A stretch of 64,000 nt of DNA from Stenopsyche tienmushanensis (lineage: Eukaryota > Arthropoda > Insecta > Trichoptera > Stenopsychidae): NCBI GenBank assembly GCA_008973525.1, contig WACJ01000516.1, forward strand, positions 806,001 through 870,000, written 5' to 3'. The position numbers and the translations under genes were made by a program. The notes beneath the pieces are model-generated. The model saw nothing but the letters and a program-made list of their open reading frames with translations. It was not told the DNA's origin and searched no databases. Below are positions 25,408-37,803 of the stretch, in pieces (positions within the stretch are counted from its first letter, which is position 1; each line of letters starts with the position of its first letter).

Positions 25408-26600
25408 GAGATTGTCCTCGACTTACGACCGAGATACGTTCTTGGACTTTGGTCCGGGAACGTACCCAATTTCATACAAAATATATAACTTAAATTGTGT
25501 TAAAATAAAACATGTGTATTTATACTTTTTTATTGTTAAATTTGTATTTATTTATTAATATAAAATATTTACTTGATTAATATTTAAAATCTTTCGTCAT
25601 CTGTACTTATATAAGTACAATCCATTGGCTCATCATCAGTAGTGGAAGAAAAAGCAGTAGTAGTCTTTTTAAAAAACATATCCAACTTTAGTTGAGTTGC
25701 TTGTTGTTTTTTTCCCCCCCTGTATATTTCTTTGTAGCAAGCAAGATCTTCTTGAATACGCCGGTTTATAGTCAAAAATCTTTCGTTATCCGATTCCATT
25801 TTTGCAAATTTTTGCATTCCTTGGTCTATTTAAAGGAACGCTGCGTCCATTTCTTTCAATATAATTTTTTTTTTAAATTCCAATACCACTACTTTTTTTT
25901 TAGTCTCTTCTTTCAACCCTTTGATTTTCGATGCATAATAATTCTTCATTTGTAAGATCTTCCAAATCATTTTCTATAAGTTGGTTTATGTCTTCATGAT
26001 CAATATTATATCAAGTTTCTGGCAAAGTTCTACAATGAGATTTGTAGTGTGTTCAATTTCATTTTCTTTTTCAAATTGCGAATGAGTTATATTTTCAAAA
26101 TGTTTAGTTATTTTTTTCCATATTCCATACATGCACGATGATGTGACCTCTTGCTATTCCTTTCTTATATTTTTAATTGCATGGTGAATATTATAACTCT
26201 TTAAACGGTTTTCCATCGTTGAGCACTAGTATTGCTTGAGCAAATGTAGTTTTTAAATAATAGGCTTTAAATGTGACAATAGCTCCTTGGTCCATGGGTT
26301 GCAAAATACTGGTTGTATTAGGGGGTAAATCCACTATTTTAACGTTAGGTTGTAAATTTCCGATGTGTGGTGGATGTGCTGATGCAGTATTAAAAGTATA
26401 TTGAATGAAATTCCTTTCTGTTTACAATATTGTTCTACTTCTGGAATAAATAAATTAAAAAACCAGTCTTCAAAAATAAATTGGGTCATCCACCTTTTTT
26501 GTTTGAGCGGTAATATAGTGGAATGTAAAAGGGCTGGCCTCAAAATTTTGATTAGTTTTGATTCCTGCAATACAATATATTCTAAATTATAAGTAACGTT
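25408..26600 (-). mobile_element. Tigger-type element relic, 3' part
   Basis: The left border near 25408 reads GTCCTCGACTTACGACCGAG followed by ATACGTTC, in the style of Tigger terminal repeats. Minus-strand transposase remnants follow from 25584. The matching right end was not found, so the element is 5'-truncated or broken. It sits in the receptor's 5.8-kb intron, tail to tail with another Tigger-like relic starting at 27162. Confidence 0.7.
25584..26570 (-). pseudogene. Tigger (TIGD1-like) transposase, C-terminal half, pseudogene
   Basis: In minus-strand order: KRWMTQFIFEDWFFNLFIPE, VEQYCKQKGISFNILLIL, then VDLPPNTTSILQPMDQGAI and VTFKAYYLKTTFAQAIL, the best-conserved Tigger block (the LPPNTTSxxQPMDQG motif). 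After frame breaks a C-terminal piece reads RFLTINRRIQEDLACYKEIY ... KLDMFFKKTTTAF ... STDDERF and a stop at 25584. The catalytic LLxxDNAxxH motif between these blocks has decayed to LLILHQHIHH, so the second acidic residue is gone. The family is the pogo/Tigger DDE transposases with CENP-B-type DNA binding. The N-terminal DNA-binding part is missing. Confidence 0.88.
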
Positions 26601-27161
26601 ATATCAAATGTCCAACAAATAACCATTTATGTTACAGCATACGCATCACTGCTCAATTATTTGTGTTCTTTTAATAGTGACCATTCAAAGAAAAATCTAT
26701 TACACACAGATTTCAAATGTACCCAAACAGTGCCCTTTTTGAGACTCAGCTAAAAGCTATTCAAAGCCACCGGAAGCCCAACTCTGAGGGCCTCTATTAT
26801 TAGGCATTTCGTATGAAAATCGCTGATGCATACATTTCAGTACTCTATTACAAACAGAAGAGTGAAATGAAAAAAAAAGATTCAAATATCAACTGACATT
26901 GGACGGTACTGTTTACTCTACCTTTTACTCCAAAGGTCAAAATGATGTGTTTTGAATGAAATCAAAGTCCGTGATCAGAATCAGTGATGGGCTAAACTTT
27001 GAAGGGGCGTTGATCGATGGCACCTCTTTTTGCTGCATCAAACAGGCTCGTGTCAATTTATATTGCTTCGTTTCGAAATTACTTTAAAAAAAGGTTGAAT
27101 CAATCTCGCTTCAGACGAATATACTAAAGATATTTTGAAAGTATAGATTTTTGTTAAAGTT
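26601..27161. other. Receptor intron DNA between two Tigger relics
   Basis: No frame or repeat recognised. A patch near 26740-26820 is slightly GC-richer. Confidence 0.5.
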
Positions 27162-28340
27162 ACAGTAAAACCTCGATTATCCGGAACCCGATTATGTGGA
27201 TTGTTCAAAATAAAACAAAAAAAATGCACATGGAAAATTTTGTCCATTTTTGCTCGGGTAAGTGATGGATTGTATATTACGAAGTTTACTAATCTAAGTT
27301 ATGGTAAAAATTAGAAAATACAGAATTTGAAGAGTGTATTTTTATGTAGTTCATACAAAGACGATCAATTGGACAGCCAATATCTGGTCCATTATTGTGT
27401 GAAAAAGCAATATTTTTCATTACAAAATTAAATTGGGATTCCATCTAAAAATCAAGTTCGGGCTGGCATGAAAAATTGGGATGACACGGTATCGGGAAAC
27501 TTGAAATTCATGGGGAAAAGTTTTCTGCTGACATACCTTCAGCAAACACATTCATTGACACATTAAAACTATTTGTGGAGAAGGAAGGATTCAACGAAGA
27601 ATTATATACAATGCTGATGAGACCGGCTTAAATTGGAAAAAAATATCTAAATATTTAGCACTAAGACGTGAAAATACCTGGGTACAAAATTAGTAAAGAA
27701 GAAGATGCTTTAAAAATATCAAAATTATTTTGATTGAATCATCAGAAAAAATCCTGGGTGAATAGTGCATACAACCGATGGATCAGGGTGTAATAGGAAA
27801 TTTCAAACGTTTATATATAAATCAGATGCTTCGATGATTGTTGCCAGACGAAAATAATGAAGAAACAGTTATTAGCTTCCACAAGAAATAAATTTAAAAG
27901 ATTGTTGCTACATTGCAGCAGATAGTTGGAATTATTGAGATGTGTCAACTTTGAAAAAAACATGAAACCAATTTTTGAAAATACCTTTAGTAAGTTCCAG
28001 TAAAGTGGTGAAATCTGATATAAGAAACATTGCGGAAGCATTAGCACAAATTTCTATATGTGCTGAATGCGACAACGTAGATGTAACAGAGTGGTTAAAT
28101 TGCGATGCAAACGATCCTGGATTCCAAATTTTGAATGATGATGAAATAGTTAAATAAATATCTGCTCCAGAAGAACAAGATCGGGAAGACGAAGAAGAGA
28201 TTTGCGAGAGGGAAGATATTAGTTCTACACATTCTGAAGCTTTTTAATGTTTAGATGTCGCCATGAAATGGCTTGATAACCAAAAAGATTGTAATTCAGG
28301 ACAACTTAGATATCTTAATTAATTATTACATACTGATTAT
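27162..28340 (+). mobile_element. Jerky/Tigger-type element relic with 5' terminal repeat
   Basis: The left end ACAGTAAAACCTCGATTATC continues CGGAACCCGATTA, a typical Tigger terminal repeat of the CAGTxxAACCTCGATTATCCGG form. Transposase remnants run to about 28320. No inverted partner of the left end was found at the right edge, so the 3' terminal repeat is lost or further away. Confidence 0.75.
27345..28325 (+). pseudogene. Jerky/Tigger transposase pseudogene with internal deletion
   Basis: From 5' to 3' the frames give RSIGQPISGPLLCEKAIFF and GEKFSADIPSANTF.DTLKLFVEKEGF, the CENP-B-type DNA-binding part, then a degraded Y.ADETGLNW catalytic start. The central catalytic region is largely missing. 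Around 27775 MDQGV.GNFKRLY and then KDCCYIAADSWN appear. A clean 60-codon piece at 27975-28157 reads PLVSSSKVVKSDIRNIAEAL ... VTEWLNCDANDPGFQILNDD, followed by an acidic tract and MKWLDNQKDCNSGQLRYL. The EWLN.D..DPGFQ...DEIV block is a jerky-like C-terminal signature. Many stops make it inactive. Confidence 0.85.
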
Positions 28341-29235
28341 ATTTATTTACAGCTTTCAATAGTTTTTCTTCTGTGTAATAATGTGCAGTCGTCCAAAATG
28401 TTTCATCAATAATGAATTCGGCAACTGAAGAAATATGATACTTTGAAATATGAAACCCTTTCAATGTACTCCTCTTTGTATTTATGCACCACCATTTTCT
28501 AGGGTATCATTGATCAAAGTGTGTTAGGGTTGTTTTCCATCGACTGTCAAAGAACCTTGCAGTTTTCTTATTCGCGTCATTAACTGATTTGACACATTTT
28601 TTTGGAAGAAGCTTTTTTTTACCATAATTATAAAATTTCCAAAGACTTTTCATAGAAGTATCAGTTTATTGTTACTACGTCTAAATGCTTCATCTTAATT
28701 TTCTAAGATTGGTGCTCTTCATTCTTTACATGTCTACTTGATATGGTTCGATCCTCATATGCGCATTGTCTTTAATTAATAGTCACACCTTGTATTGACT
28801 TTTTTTCCTATTACAAATTAAGTGAAATCCAAAGCAAAATTCAAATTGTCTAAGATGTTACTCATATTCAAAATGATTGATGGAGAAATTCTTAAAAAAC
28901 TGGAACAACGAGTGGCTTTAAATAATTGAAAACTTATTTTAGATTATAATAAAAATAATTTTCGCTCGTTGCTTTCGAAATAATATATTTTTGACATCGC
29001 TCAATGCAATGGTGATTTCCATAGTCATTAATTTTTTTACTAAAATATATCGATGGGTGGAGTTTAAAGGCGATTTTTCAACTAAATTATGCATATTATT
29101 AAGATCCACATTGGTGTATTGTGTGATATGTTTATCATTATATTCAAGATTATCAACTAAGTCAAAGGCAACTATATTGAATATTAAATAAAATAGTATG
29201 AGCTTATGGATTTGAAAATGGTATGCAATACTAAC
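28341..29235. other. Receptor intron DNA next to the TM3-TM4 exon
   Basis: Begins on the minus strand with the GTTAGT donor at 29235. The 179-codon minus-strand frame covering the TM3-TM4 exon reads on into this intron, but its AT-rich tail after LMYSK is intron, not protein. Confidence 0.7.
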
Positions 29236-29468
29236 CTTAGAGTACATAAGACTAAGCGGCAAACTCATGGCGGTAGACAACAGCCAAACAAATAATATCT
29301 TCAACGTGACTCTTCTTTTCGTTTTGTTTCTTCCAAATCTCATAGGGTATCTCAACGATAGATACCTGTCTACGCTGATGGTGCAGAGATGCATTATGGA
29401 CGCGGTGCATAATAAAACATCCAAACAAATCCATGCAAGACACGCCACAGCCGGCAGTGGAAAATATC
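29236..29468 (-). CDS. 5-HT2A: 5-HT2-type serotonin receptor, exon for TM3, intracellular loop 2 and TM4
   Basis: Internal exon of 233 nt with acceptor TTTTCTCTTTTGTCTGTAG and donor AAG|GTTAGT. It begins with two bases of a codon (probably Gly of GYFPL) and ends in phase 0. The protein starts YFPLPAVACLAW, with the TM3 Cys used in the loop disulphide. TM3 is WICLDVLLCTASIMHLC, whose Asp is the amine-binding residue. The DRY motif follows (SVDRYLSLRYPMRFGRNKT), and TM4 contains the conserved Trp (ILFVWLLSTAMSLPLSLMYS). It acts as a plasma-membrane serotonin receptor, normally Gq-coupled. The preceding exon (TM1-TM2, donor phase 1) was searched for between 29.5 and 64 kb and not seen. Confidence 0.96.
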
Positions 29469-30631
29469 CTACAGACAAAAGAGAAAATACATATTAAAAC
29501 ACTTCAAGCCAAAATGCATTTTTCATGTTTAAATTCCATTCACCATAAGCATAAAAAACATCAAAGAAATTCAACAGATGTTGAATCTTAAACCTCATTG
29601 TAAGCATCGCATAATGCATACGAAACGCGTCCACATAACACGTTATCTGATTTCATATGACACAATCGAACTCGATATTATTTATGATGTCGCATTCGAT
29701 CCAAATTAAGGTAATGCATCCCCAGCCACTTTACAACTCCCTCATCAAATCTACATGCAATTTAATTCCGATTAAAACAATGATACCAGCGGGTTCCTTT
29801 TTCCCCAAAATAATTTCAAAAGAACGTGGAAAAACATTTTTATTTATTCTACGTATGAGAATTTTACGACATCATTTGACTTTCATACGTGTGCTCGTAA
29901 AATTGTAATGGAATATAGTTTAGCCGCCGTCATATTTGGTATATACTCCTCAACCAACGTTATGCGAAACCAAAAATTGAAACGTTCAAAAATAACGTAC
30001 ATCGGGAGCCGATGTGCAATCCGTCCTATGGCATATTAATCTTGGCGTATTGTTTTCTAATATGCTTATGTACATTTGAATAGCGTTGCTCGGGCATAAA
30101 AGCGGTTTTATTTATTTTGAATCGTCGTCGAAAGTGTTTATTCATGAACCAATATATTTTATGCCGCAGTAAAAGTACGAATGAGTATTATTCAATGAAA
30201 ATTCATGGCATCCTTTTAATTGAATCATTATTTTATTTTTTGGCTTTAATATTCTAATATACACATGTATTATTGCTATAAGAGCAAAAATATATTAATA
30301 AAATCCAGATTATACAAATTGTGCGAAAAAAACATCATTCATCATCTTTCTATCGTCTAGGGTTCCATAAGAACGCTCGTATGTCGATGATGTACTAACA
30401 TAATTAATGGAATCAAATATTGATCAAATATCTACTAAACAAATGCGAAAGCACTTACATCGTAGATGGTTGTAAAAACGAAAAAATAATTTAGGTTACA
30501 CATGAAATAAAATTATTTGAAAAGTTTGATTAACTCGCATTATTTATCGATTTTCTCAACTTGATTTCTTGGGTCTATAAAATTAAAAACTTAGAGATTA
30601 TTTAAATTGGACAGCGTCGCCTATAAATAGT
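29469..30631. other. DNA 5' of the TM3 exon, probably intron
   Basis: Starts with the strong polypyrimidine tract of the exon acceptor. The rest is AT-rich; an 83-codon plus-strand frame at 29657-29908 has no motif. No exon for TM1-TM2 was recognised here. Confidence 0.6.
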
Positions 30632-30795
30632 ATTTCTTCTCGAGAATTTCTCGAAAAATATGCCAAATCGAGAATTCTCATTTCTTAGGAAATTTTCTGA
30701 TTTCTCGAAAAATTTCAAAAATTAATTTTTGTTGTGTAAAATAGGATCTAGATATGACTGTTGTTATTTTTATCTATTTTTCGTTACACAAGTTA

Positions 30796-30860
30796 CGTGT
30801 TACTCTCAATTATGATTATCCGGGTGCAGTTAATCCGGTTTGCGGATTATCCGAACCTGA
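30796..30860 (+). mobile_element. Tigger-type terminal repeat fragment
   Basis: GATTATCCGGGTGCAGTTAA followed by TCCGG and GCGGATTATCCGAACCTG is the tandem attempt-at-palindrome pattern (xATTATCCGG) seen in Tigger ends. No transposase is attached; the short plus-strand frame around 31130-31205 is not recognisable. Confidence 0.45.
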
Positions 30861-31205
30861 AAAATATATTTTTTTAAAAACGTATATTTTAATTTTTGAT
30901 ACTTAGATAATAAGGCCATTCCTGAGTACTTGGGTGTTATATACACAGATCAAGATCAAAGAAACAAAATTATTTAAAGCGATAGGGATGATGCTTGTAT
31001 CTTATCTACCAAAACAAACGCCTGTTCTCATGTTGTAATTACCGTGGTTTTCAAAACAATCGAGCAAGAGTTTCAGTCTTGTTGTTTAGTCAAATCTTGT
31101 TTATAGGAGGCAAAAATCACAACGAGAGTAAGATTGTAAAAATGGACCCAAGTGGTAAGAGCGATACATATGGCTTGATTACTAAAACTTTAACGCATAT
31201 GGTAT

Positions 31206-31336
31206 GATGAACACGTATTTGTGAGCGAATTCTAGTGATTCATAAAGAGCACTCTTATAAGTTGAGCTTGAAAAGAGTCAGAAAAATTTGAACCCGAACC
31301 TTTACAAGCTAAGATTTAAAATACTATACCAACATT
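31206..31336 (-). repeat. tRNA-derived SINE copy (minus strand)
   Basis: On the minus strand it begins ATGTTGGTATAGTATTTTAA, with an A-box-like TGGTATAGT, and about 30 nt later GGTTCGGGTTCAAATTT, with a B-box-like GGTTCAAAT. The body CTTTTCAAGCTCAACTTA ... GAGTGCTCTTTATGAATCAC matches the headless copy at 4501-4600. An A box, a B box and a shared unrelated body define a tRNA-derived SINE. Confidence 0.55.
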
Positions 31337-31539
31337 TAATCGTGTTTTTTAAAGGGTGATATTAAAAACAATATGAAGTAATGTAATTAAATTTTAAATG
31401 TTATCCATATTACTAGTTATTTTATTTCAATTATATACTAAGATAATCATATCTATATGCAATACTCTCGAGAGATTTGAGAAATGAAATCTAGAATTCT
31501 TATTTCTCGAGAAATAAAAGTCATCGAAAAATCATAGTC

Positions 31540-33206
31540 CCTACCTATGAATGATTTACAGAAATAATTAAAGAATGTTGATTTGAAATTCCTAAAATTC
31601 CTTTTCAAAATAAGAAAAGCCTCCCAAGAATATATTTTCAATATTGATTATATGGCAAGGTGACCCAATGATGATGTATAAATTCAAACCTTTTTTTAAG
31701 TATTTATTCAAAAGATTCGTGGTTACATTTGTTTAACATAAGAATATGTTATAAATTGTTTACTTTATTAGCGGTCTTCATAAACCGGTTGTATTTTTTT
31801 AAGCAAATAAACCTCTTTCATATTACAACTCTAAAAATATGATAATTTTGTGTTTATTTAGATAAGTATAACAGTAGAAGAAAAGCGTACATGTCGATTT
31901 TGTTGAGTCGTAAAGTCTCCTATTCCACATCATAAACTGACATGAGGCTTGTAATCAAAATGTATACAGCATGCATGATATACATTTATGTATGAGGGAT
32001 GTTTGAATATTTGCGGGATTTTTCGCATTTTATTTAATAAACAATATGTTGTCTTGATGAAATATGAGTCGTATATTTGGCAAAAAATTGAACGATATTC
32101 TTGGGGATGAATGTATTAAGTTTTCTGAATGAATCACCCGAAAATATAAAGTCACGTTGTGTATTTTTTTTTTTTGAGTGATAATATTTGAGTGTTTTCC
32201 GAAGTTCGCCAAATTCTTAGAATCATCCGAGATATGTATAAATATCAAAATTATATTGTGTTTACTTTTGGTGGAAACTGGGCTGAATTTCAAATATAAC
32301 AAACACAGGATAATATCTCAAAATGGAATATTTTCCATGTGGAATAATTTATATTTAGCCATGAAAATCGATATGCTTATAAAAGTTCTTCGTATTCAAT
32401 CGCACAATTTATTTAGTGCGTCGGGAAATGATTAATGTTCATAATTGTTTTCCGATGTCTATCGCATATTTTTAACCGTAAAATGAGTTATTATTGCGCG
32501 AGTAATTCAATATAATTATCTAAAGAGCGTAAAAAACACCTGATGCCTTTCAGTCGTTGGCAACGAAACTGTTGCTTTAAAACTTTGCCCTGAAAAGGTT
32601 AATTTATCCCGGAGCTCGCCGTGCCCGGAGGCTTCCTCGATGAATATTAAACCGTGATCCTTTTCCTTAAACTTATCCTGTGGGGTGGTTTATTGTTTTG
32701 AAGGCCGCATTAAAATTTAAAACCCCGGAAAACGGGGACATTAAAAACACTGCTTGTCGCTTTGAGGTGATATACAACAAAGAGCTTCGTCGCTAGACGT
32801 AACATGAGAACTGAGAAAAAATTGAACACTGTTGACAAATTGCAGAAAATAATTGTTCACCAAAGGACTAAAACTTTTAGAAGAATAAACATAATATAAG
32901 GTTTCTCTTAAAAATATATTTTGGTCACAATTTAAAAAAAATGTACTACAAATATCAATGCATTGTTAAGTAGATAGATTTAAATTAATCTTCATATCGA
33001 AATCGTTAGTCTAATAGAATGATTCTCACGATCTCATGGTTAAATCGGACTTAAGCTATTTGTTTTATTATACTATAGACTTTATTATTTGAGGCATTTG
33101 ATGCTTGAAATTGTTATATGACATAAATTTTTCATTAAAATTTGCAACCTGATAAAGTAATGGTAGAATCTTTCTGTCTTAATAATACGTAAAATATGAG
33201 ATTTGT
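31540..33206. other. No supported gene; one GC-richer patch
   Basis: AT-rich apart from 32540-32800, where GC rises (GGAGCTCGCCGTGCCCGGAG; AACCCCGGAAAACGGGG) without an open frame. The patch could be a conserved non-coding element of the long 5' intron. Confidence 0.5.
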
Positions 33207-34102
33207 TTAGAAAGTAAGTATACTGTGACTATGACGGGCTGTGGTTTTTTTGTTTTTTGAGGGTTGATAATACTGAATAGTAAAAGGGGATCTTTTGACA
33301 AAACGAGCATCGCAAGAACACAGTAGTACGTTAACTCGCATTGAAGTATCCAGTTGCGTAAAAGATGTCGCTAAGAAATGCGAACTACGTGCTGTGATCC
33401 GCTTGACTTGAAATAGAAGGTAAGGATTTTCTTAGGTCTATTATGACTAAAGATGGGATGTGGGTGTTTTATTATATGTCTGAGTCAAAAAGATAATCAT
33501 CATACCAATTTCCCATCTGCCAAAAAATGCAAAACCACAATTTCGGGGCAAAAAATAATGGCATCGGCGTAATTTGGAGCCGAAAATACATCATATTGGT
33601 CGAATTTTTTACTCAGGAGGAGACCATAAATGCACAACAATATTGTGAGACCTTTGAAAAAAATCAAAAGGAGCATTCAAAATGAAAAATGCTGATGAGA
33701 GGAGTGTGCTTGTTGCACGATAACGCTCGTCCTCACAGTCTTAGCCATTAAGGTGCGCTTGAAGTTATTTGGTTGGAATGTTTTAAACCACCCCCTGTAT
33801 TCCCCTGACTTAGTATCTTCAGATTATCGTCTTTTTACCTCTCTGAAGGCACACATGAATGAAATTATTTTTTTAACCTGACGAATATGTATAGAAAGAG
33901 GTTCTGAAGTGGAGGAAAGAGCTGGCTAGATAGCTTTTCGAGGAGGGCATGAAGAAGGTTATGCCGTGGCTCACCATATGCATTGAACGAGATGAAAAGT
34001 ATATGGATAAATAGTTAACAAGTCAATGAACAATATCCTGCATTTTTTTTCAAATAATCTTTTCCCAAAAAAAATATAAAAATCTAGTACACTTACTTTC
34101 TG
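33207..34102 (+). mobile_element. Mariner element, third family, with decayed transposase
   Basis: Ends TAGAAAGTAAGTATACTG (33208) and GTACACTTACTTTCTGA (to 34102) are inverted repeats. The decayed plus-strand transposase shows FLRSIMTKDGMWVFYYMSES (family VTxDExWVxxYxPExK), a RKYIILVEFFTQEETINAQQ block, LLHDNARPHS with the second catalytic Asp, and a damaged YSPDL.SSDY third-Asp block near 33795-33830. Stops and shifts throughout make it inactive. The shortened N-terminal part suggests internal loss. Confidence 0.85.
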
Positions 34103-37100
34103 AATATATTTTGTATTTATACGCTGTTTTATTGTTCAAGAATAATTCATACAATGTCCAAACATTCGAATGGATGTTCATTTTTTTGCCAATAAATTTA
34201 AAACAGTTTTATACTGTAATACATAAACTTAAAATTATCTGTATTAGTTTAGTAATTATTTACGTTAGCTTGAGTGTAATTTAATTAGTGATGTAAAGCA
34301 TTAACGATATTCAAGATTTTTCCTCATATAAGGAGCTTTTGTTGGGCTAATTTATGCCATTGCTCACTTGGAAGCTATCCACGATATAATTTATAAAGGT
34401 ACATATTTCAATATTGTTAATTGAATTAAGCCAAAATGATGAATTATAAAGGTTACGTATTTCTTTTATATTTCGTCTGTTCATGGTACCAACTTACGAA
34501 TTAATGGATAGGTCTGGGACTATAAACTATCAAGACATATCTTTAATAGCTTCCACTGCAGTTGGCTGAATATATATATATATATATATACTATTTATAA
34601 ACTTGTGGCACCATAAAATAGTAATAAATTGGTTGTCATTTTATTTATATAAAACTTTTCCGTTATTAATTAAAATATATTAATTTTATGGATTTGAATC
34701 CGATATTTTATAGTAAGCAGAAATTGGTAAATTTTATCAAAACTAGACACATTTCATTAATCTTATATTTTTAATATCATAAATACAAACAAAAACTTTT
34801 ATAGATTTAAGAATTGTTTTCTTTTGGCACAGATTTGCATTTGGCCTAGAGTGGGTTGGCAGGTTTCTAATGCGCCTTCCGGACACTCAAGTGAGACTAG
34901 GTTGTCTGAAGTTGACGTAACTTCTGACTTCTACACAATGCTTTGTCACTATTTCAAGAACAAGCTCAAATTTAATCCAAAATAACACTTTGGTTTCACA
35001 TAAATGATATCATACGACGGAAAAGCACATTAATCAAATAAACTGAGCCATTTTCGTTTCGCTGTATTTTTTCTATTTATAATGGATATAATGGAAGCTT
35101 TTATTTTATACGAGCGCCGAGGCATTTTAAAGCTCATTTGCATTAAAAAAAATCCCTAAAATTAACCTCGTTTAGGCTTTTCAATGCAAACTCAATTATA
35201 ATCCAGTCAACCGCTGACAGCACATTCTTCAGTGTATTAAGTATTCAAAGGCGTTCTCTACGTTCGTTCGCCAAAATGCCTTCCTCGTTTTTATTTGCGT
35301 CCGTTTTATTGTCATAAAATGACTAGCTTAATAAACGAAAGCAAAGCATTTATATCGATTTTTCTCACAATAGCTGTCGCTCCAGATGACCTTAAAAATT
35401 GATTAGCATTGCTTACATTTTAAATTGTTGCCCTAAGCTATTAAGTTTACTTCCAATATAGGAATAAATAGCACATCATTATAAGATATTAAAATTACTT
35501 CAATGAGTAATTCTACAATAATTTATAGTAGAGCTTTTAAAATCGAAAAAAGAGGAAGGTTTTATATATAGAAATAATTTATAATTATGATCGATCTGTA
35601 TACGGATATTTAGTATTTTGTGTCCTTATATCGATTCACAAGATTTCAGTAAATCTGATCAATGTTCGTGTCATTTGAGCTCTGTTTATTTTCTTTCTCT
35701 TCAACTCAAATAAGTTCTTTCAGCTTATTATACTTATACAAAATTATGTATATATTTATAATAGAGCACATCTAGAACATGGAACTACAGTAGTATTCGA
35801 ACTAAAATATGGTTGTCGAAGAGTTATACAACGTTAACTATATAATATTCCAATGTCTATTAATTATCGCTTTGAAATATGAACCTACAATAAAGAACCT
35901 TTTCATATCTAATACAAGTGTAAAATGTACGACGTTGGCCATATACCATGATGACACTGAATATCATCAAAAAATCAAATTTATATTAGTTTGATGGTTT
36001 AAATTGTGTAGGTGTCAGATAGGATGATATTGGATTTAGTTTTTATTTTATACTATCTATATTCATAAATAGTCCATTGTAAAATCAGAATCTCCTTAGG
36101 GGGTTTTCAGCAATTAAATTCATAGGTTTAGAATTCTTTAAAATGGAAAAAGTTGTACTGAAACATTAAAAATCAATTTAGGAAGCATAAATTACTTAAT
36201 ATGGTAAAATGTATTTTTTCGCTTTTAAATATGCATATAAATTAGAATTATGGAATTTGTAAATATGTAGATTATTAAAAGATGGCGAAATTAAAAAATA
36301 ACAACGAAGCTTTCTTTGTATTCATTTTGATATCAAAGTAATAAAACATACACTTTAGCGTTAATGAAATGTGGCAATAAAAAAGTTTTTATGAGAAAAC
36401 TTTTTAATGGTCTCTTGACTTGCATTTCCACTTTTAAATTATGACGCTTCGGACGAGATGAAGATAAAAACGTTCATTTTCTGTAATTTAATATACGTAC
36501 ATATATGTATTATAATACAAACATCAGCCAACTATTTTACATAAATTGCTTGGTACAATTATAATTAATCTCCAAATTGCATAGAGCTTTTTTCATTGAG
36601 TGTTAATGATGAAAATTTATATTTAATACATAAAGCCTGACATTATTTAATCATTGCAATTTTTCTGTGATATCATTAACACGCTCGTTAACGTCGATGC
36701 AAAGCACCCTAAATTATTTGAAAGCCACATTAATCAAATTATTTTAAATTCTCTCATCCCCCCCGGAGAGCCAAACTTTGAAATGCCGTCCTTGATTGCG
36801 ACGTAATAAAAATAATCTTCTATATAAATTAATCATTTTTTGGACTTTTATCAAATTAGGTAATATTTCAGTCGGGTTGACGTACCCCCGAAATTCCCTC
36901 TCACATATTCCCGAGGGTTCCCGTATCCTACATTGAACGTGCAAGTATATCTACTTAGTTGAATATAAATTTATTTTATACGTTGAAAAATTGCTGCCAT
37001 GACTGTAAAACGTGCCAGATTTTTAAGCTTTTTATTTAGAAAATTACGAAAATGTCAACTCGCCGAGCAGAGTATTGCCACATTCAATTAAATTAATATT

Positions 37101-37803
37101 ATCATAAAATATGGATGTAGCTCTAGTATCGCAGCATGTGTGAGCTTGTATAACATCACATCAATATTTCATGCTAATTGCATGAATCGCTATCATCCAC
37201 AAGATTAACATGGTTAAAAAATGCGATTACTACATTTTAATTGCCCTTGTGCGCTTTTATGGAATCACTGCCGACCAATTTGTCGTGATTTTCACAATGT
37301 ATATATGTTTTTGAAAAATGTGGTCGGCCCAATCGGGTCGGGCATAACCACGGAACTGCCTACAGATATAGTACTACATACGATCGTGTATATGTATTAG
37401 AAGCGATGACTAACTCATTTATCCAAGTAAAAAAATAACTTTTCTTTATTTCATGGTGTAGATCTACTGGATTTTGCCCTGTGTCACGAGTAAGCTTCAA
37501 GACTAAATGATTAAAAGAAGGTCTGAGAAGGAGGAAGAAGATATAATATTTAGGCATTTTTATTCAAGACCTTTACTATACTCAGAGAGAAAGAGATCAC
37601 AGCTGTAACACCGTTAGAAAACCAGCAAAAAGAATACATCTTCCTGCGGCCAAAACAATCGGTTGACTCTTTTCTTATTTTCTCAAGCGCGTCTGCATTT
37701 TTATTTGATTTGACTTTAAATACGTAAAAATATATATATTTCATTATTTTTTTATAAATTCTAAGCATCGTTAAAAAAAATTAATAATATGAACTCACGC
37801 CAG
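34103..37803. other. No supported gene, AT-rich
   Basis: Contains a (TA)10 microsatellite at 34571-34590 and slightly GC-richer patches near 35020-35320 and 36380-36960. All frames are below 73 codons and lack motifs. Confidence 0.55.
34570..34591. repeat. (TA)10 microsatellite
   Basis: An uninterrupted TA dinucleotide run of ten units. Nothing else is attached to it. Confidence 0.95.

Larger units (their letters stand above)
30632..31535. repeat. Region bracketed by clustered TTTCTCGAGAAA-type motifs
   Basis: The left cluster (30632-30720) holds TTCTCGAGAATTTCTCG, ATCGAGAATTCTC and GATTTCTCGAAAAATTTC. The right cluster (31465-31530) holds CTCTCGAGAGATTTGAG and ATTTCTCGAGAAATAA. Such subterminal palindrome clusters are typical of hAT-like DNA elements. 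A Tigger end (30796-30860) and a SINE (31206-31336) lie between. Exact ends and target duplication could not be fixed. Confidence 0.35.

Noticed and set aside
28939..29235. Minus-strand frame continuing from the TM3-TM4 exon for about 100 more residues
   Set aside because: The AAG|GTTAGT donor at 29235, the abrupt change to AT-rich codons and the matching phase-0 acceptor at 23430 show this part is intron.
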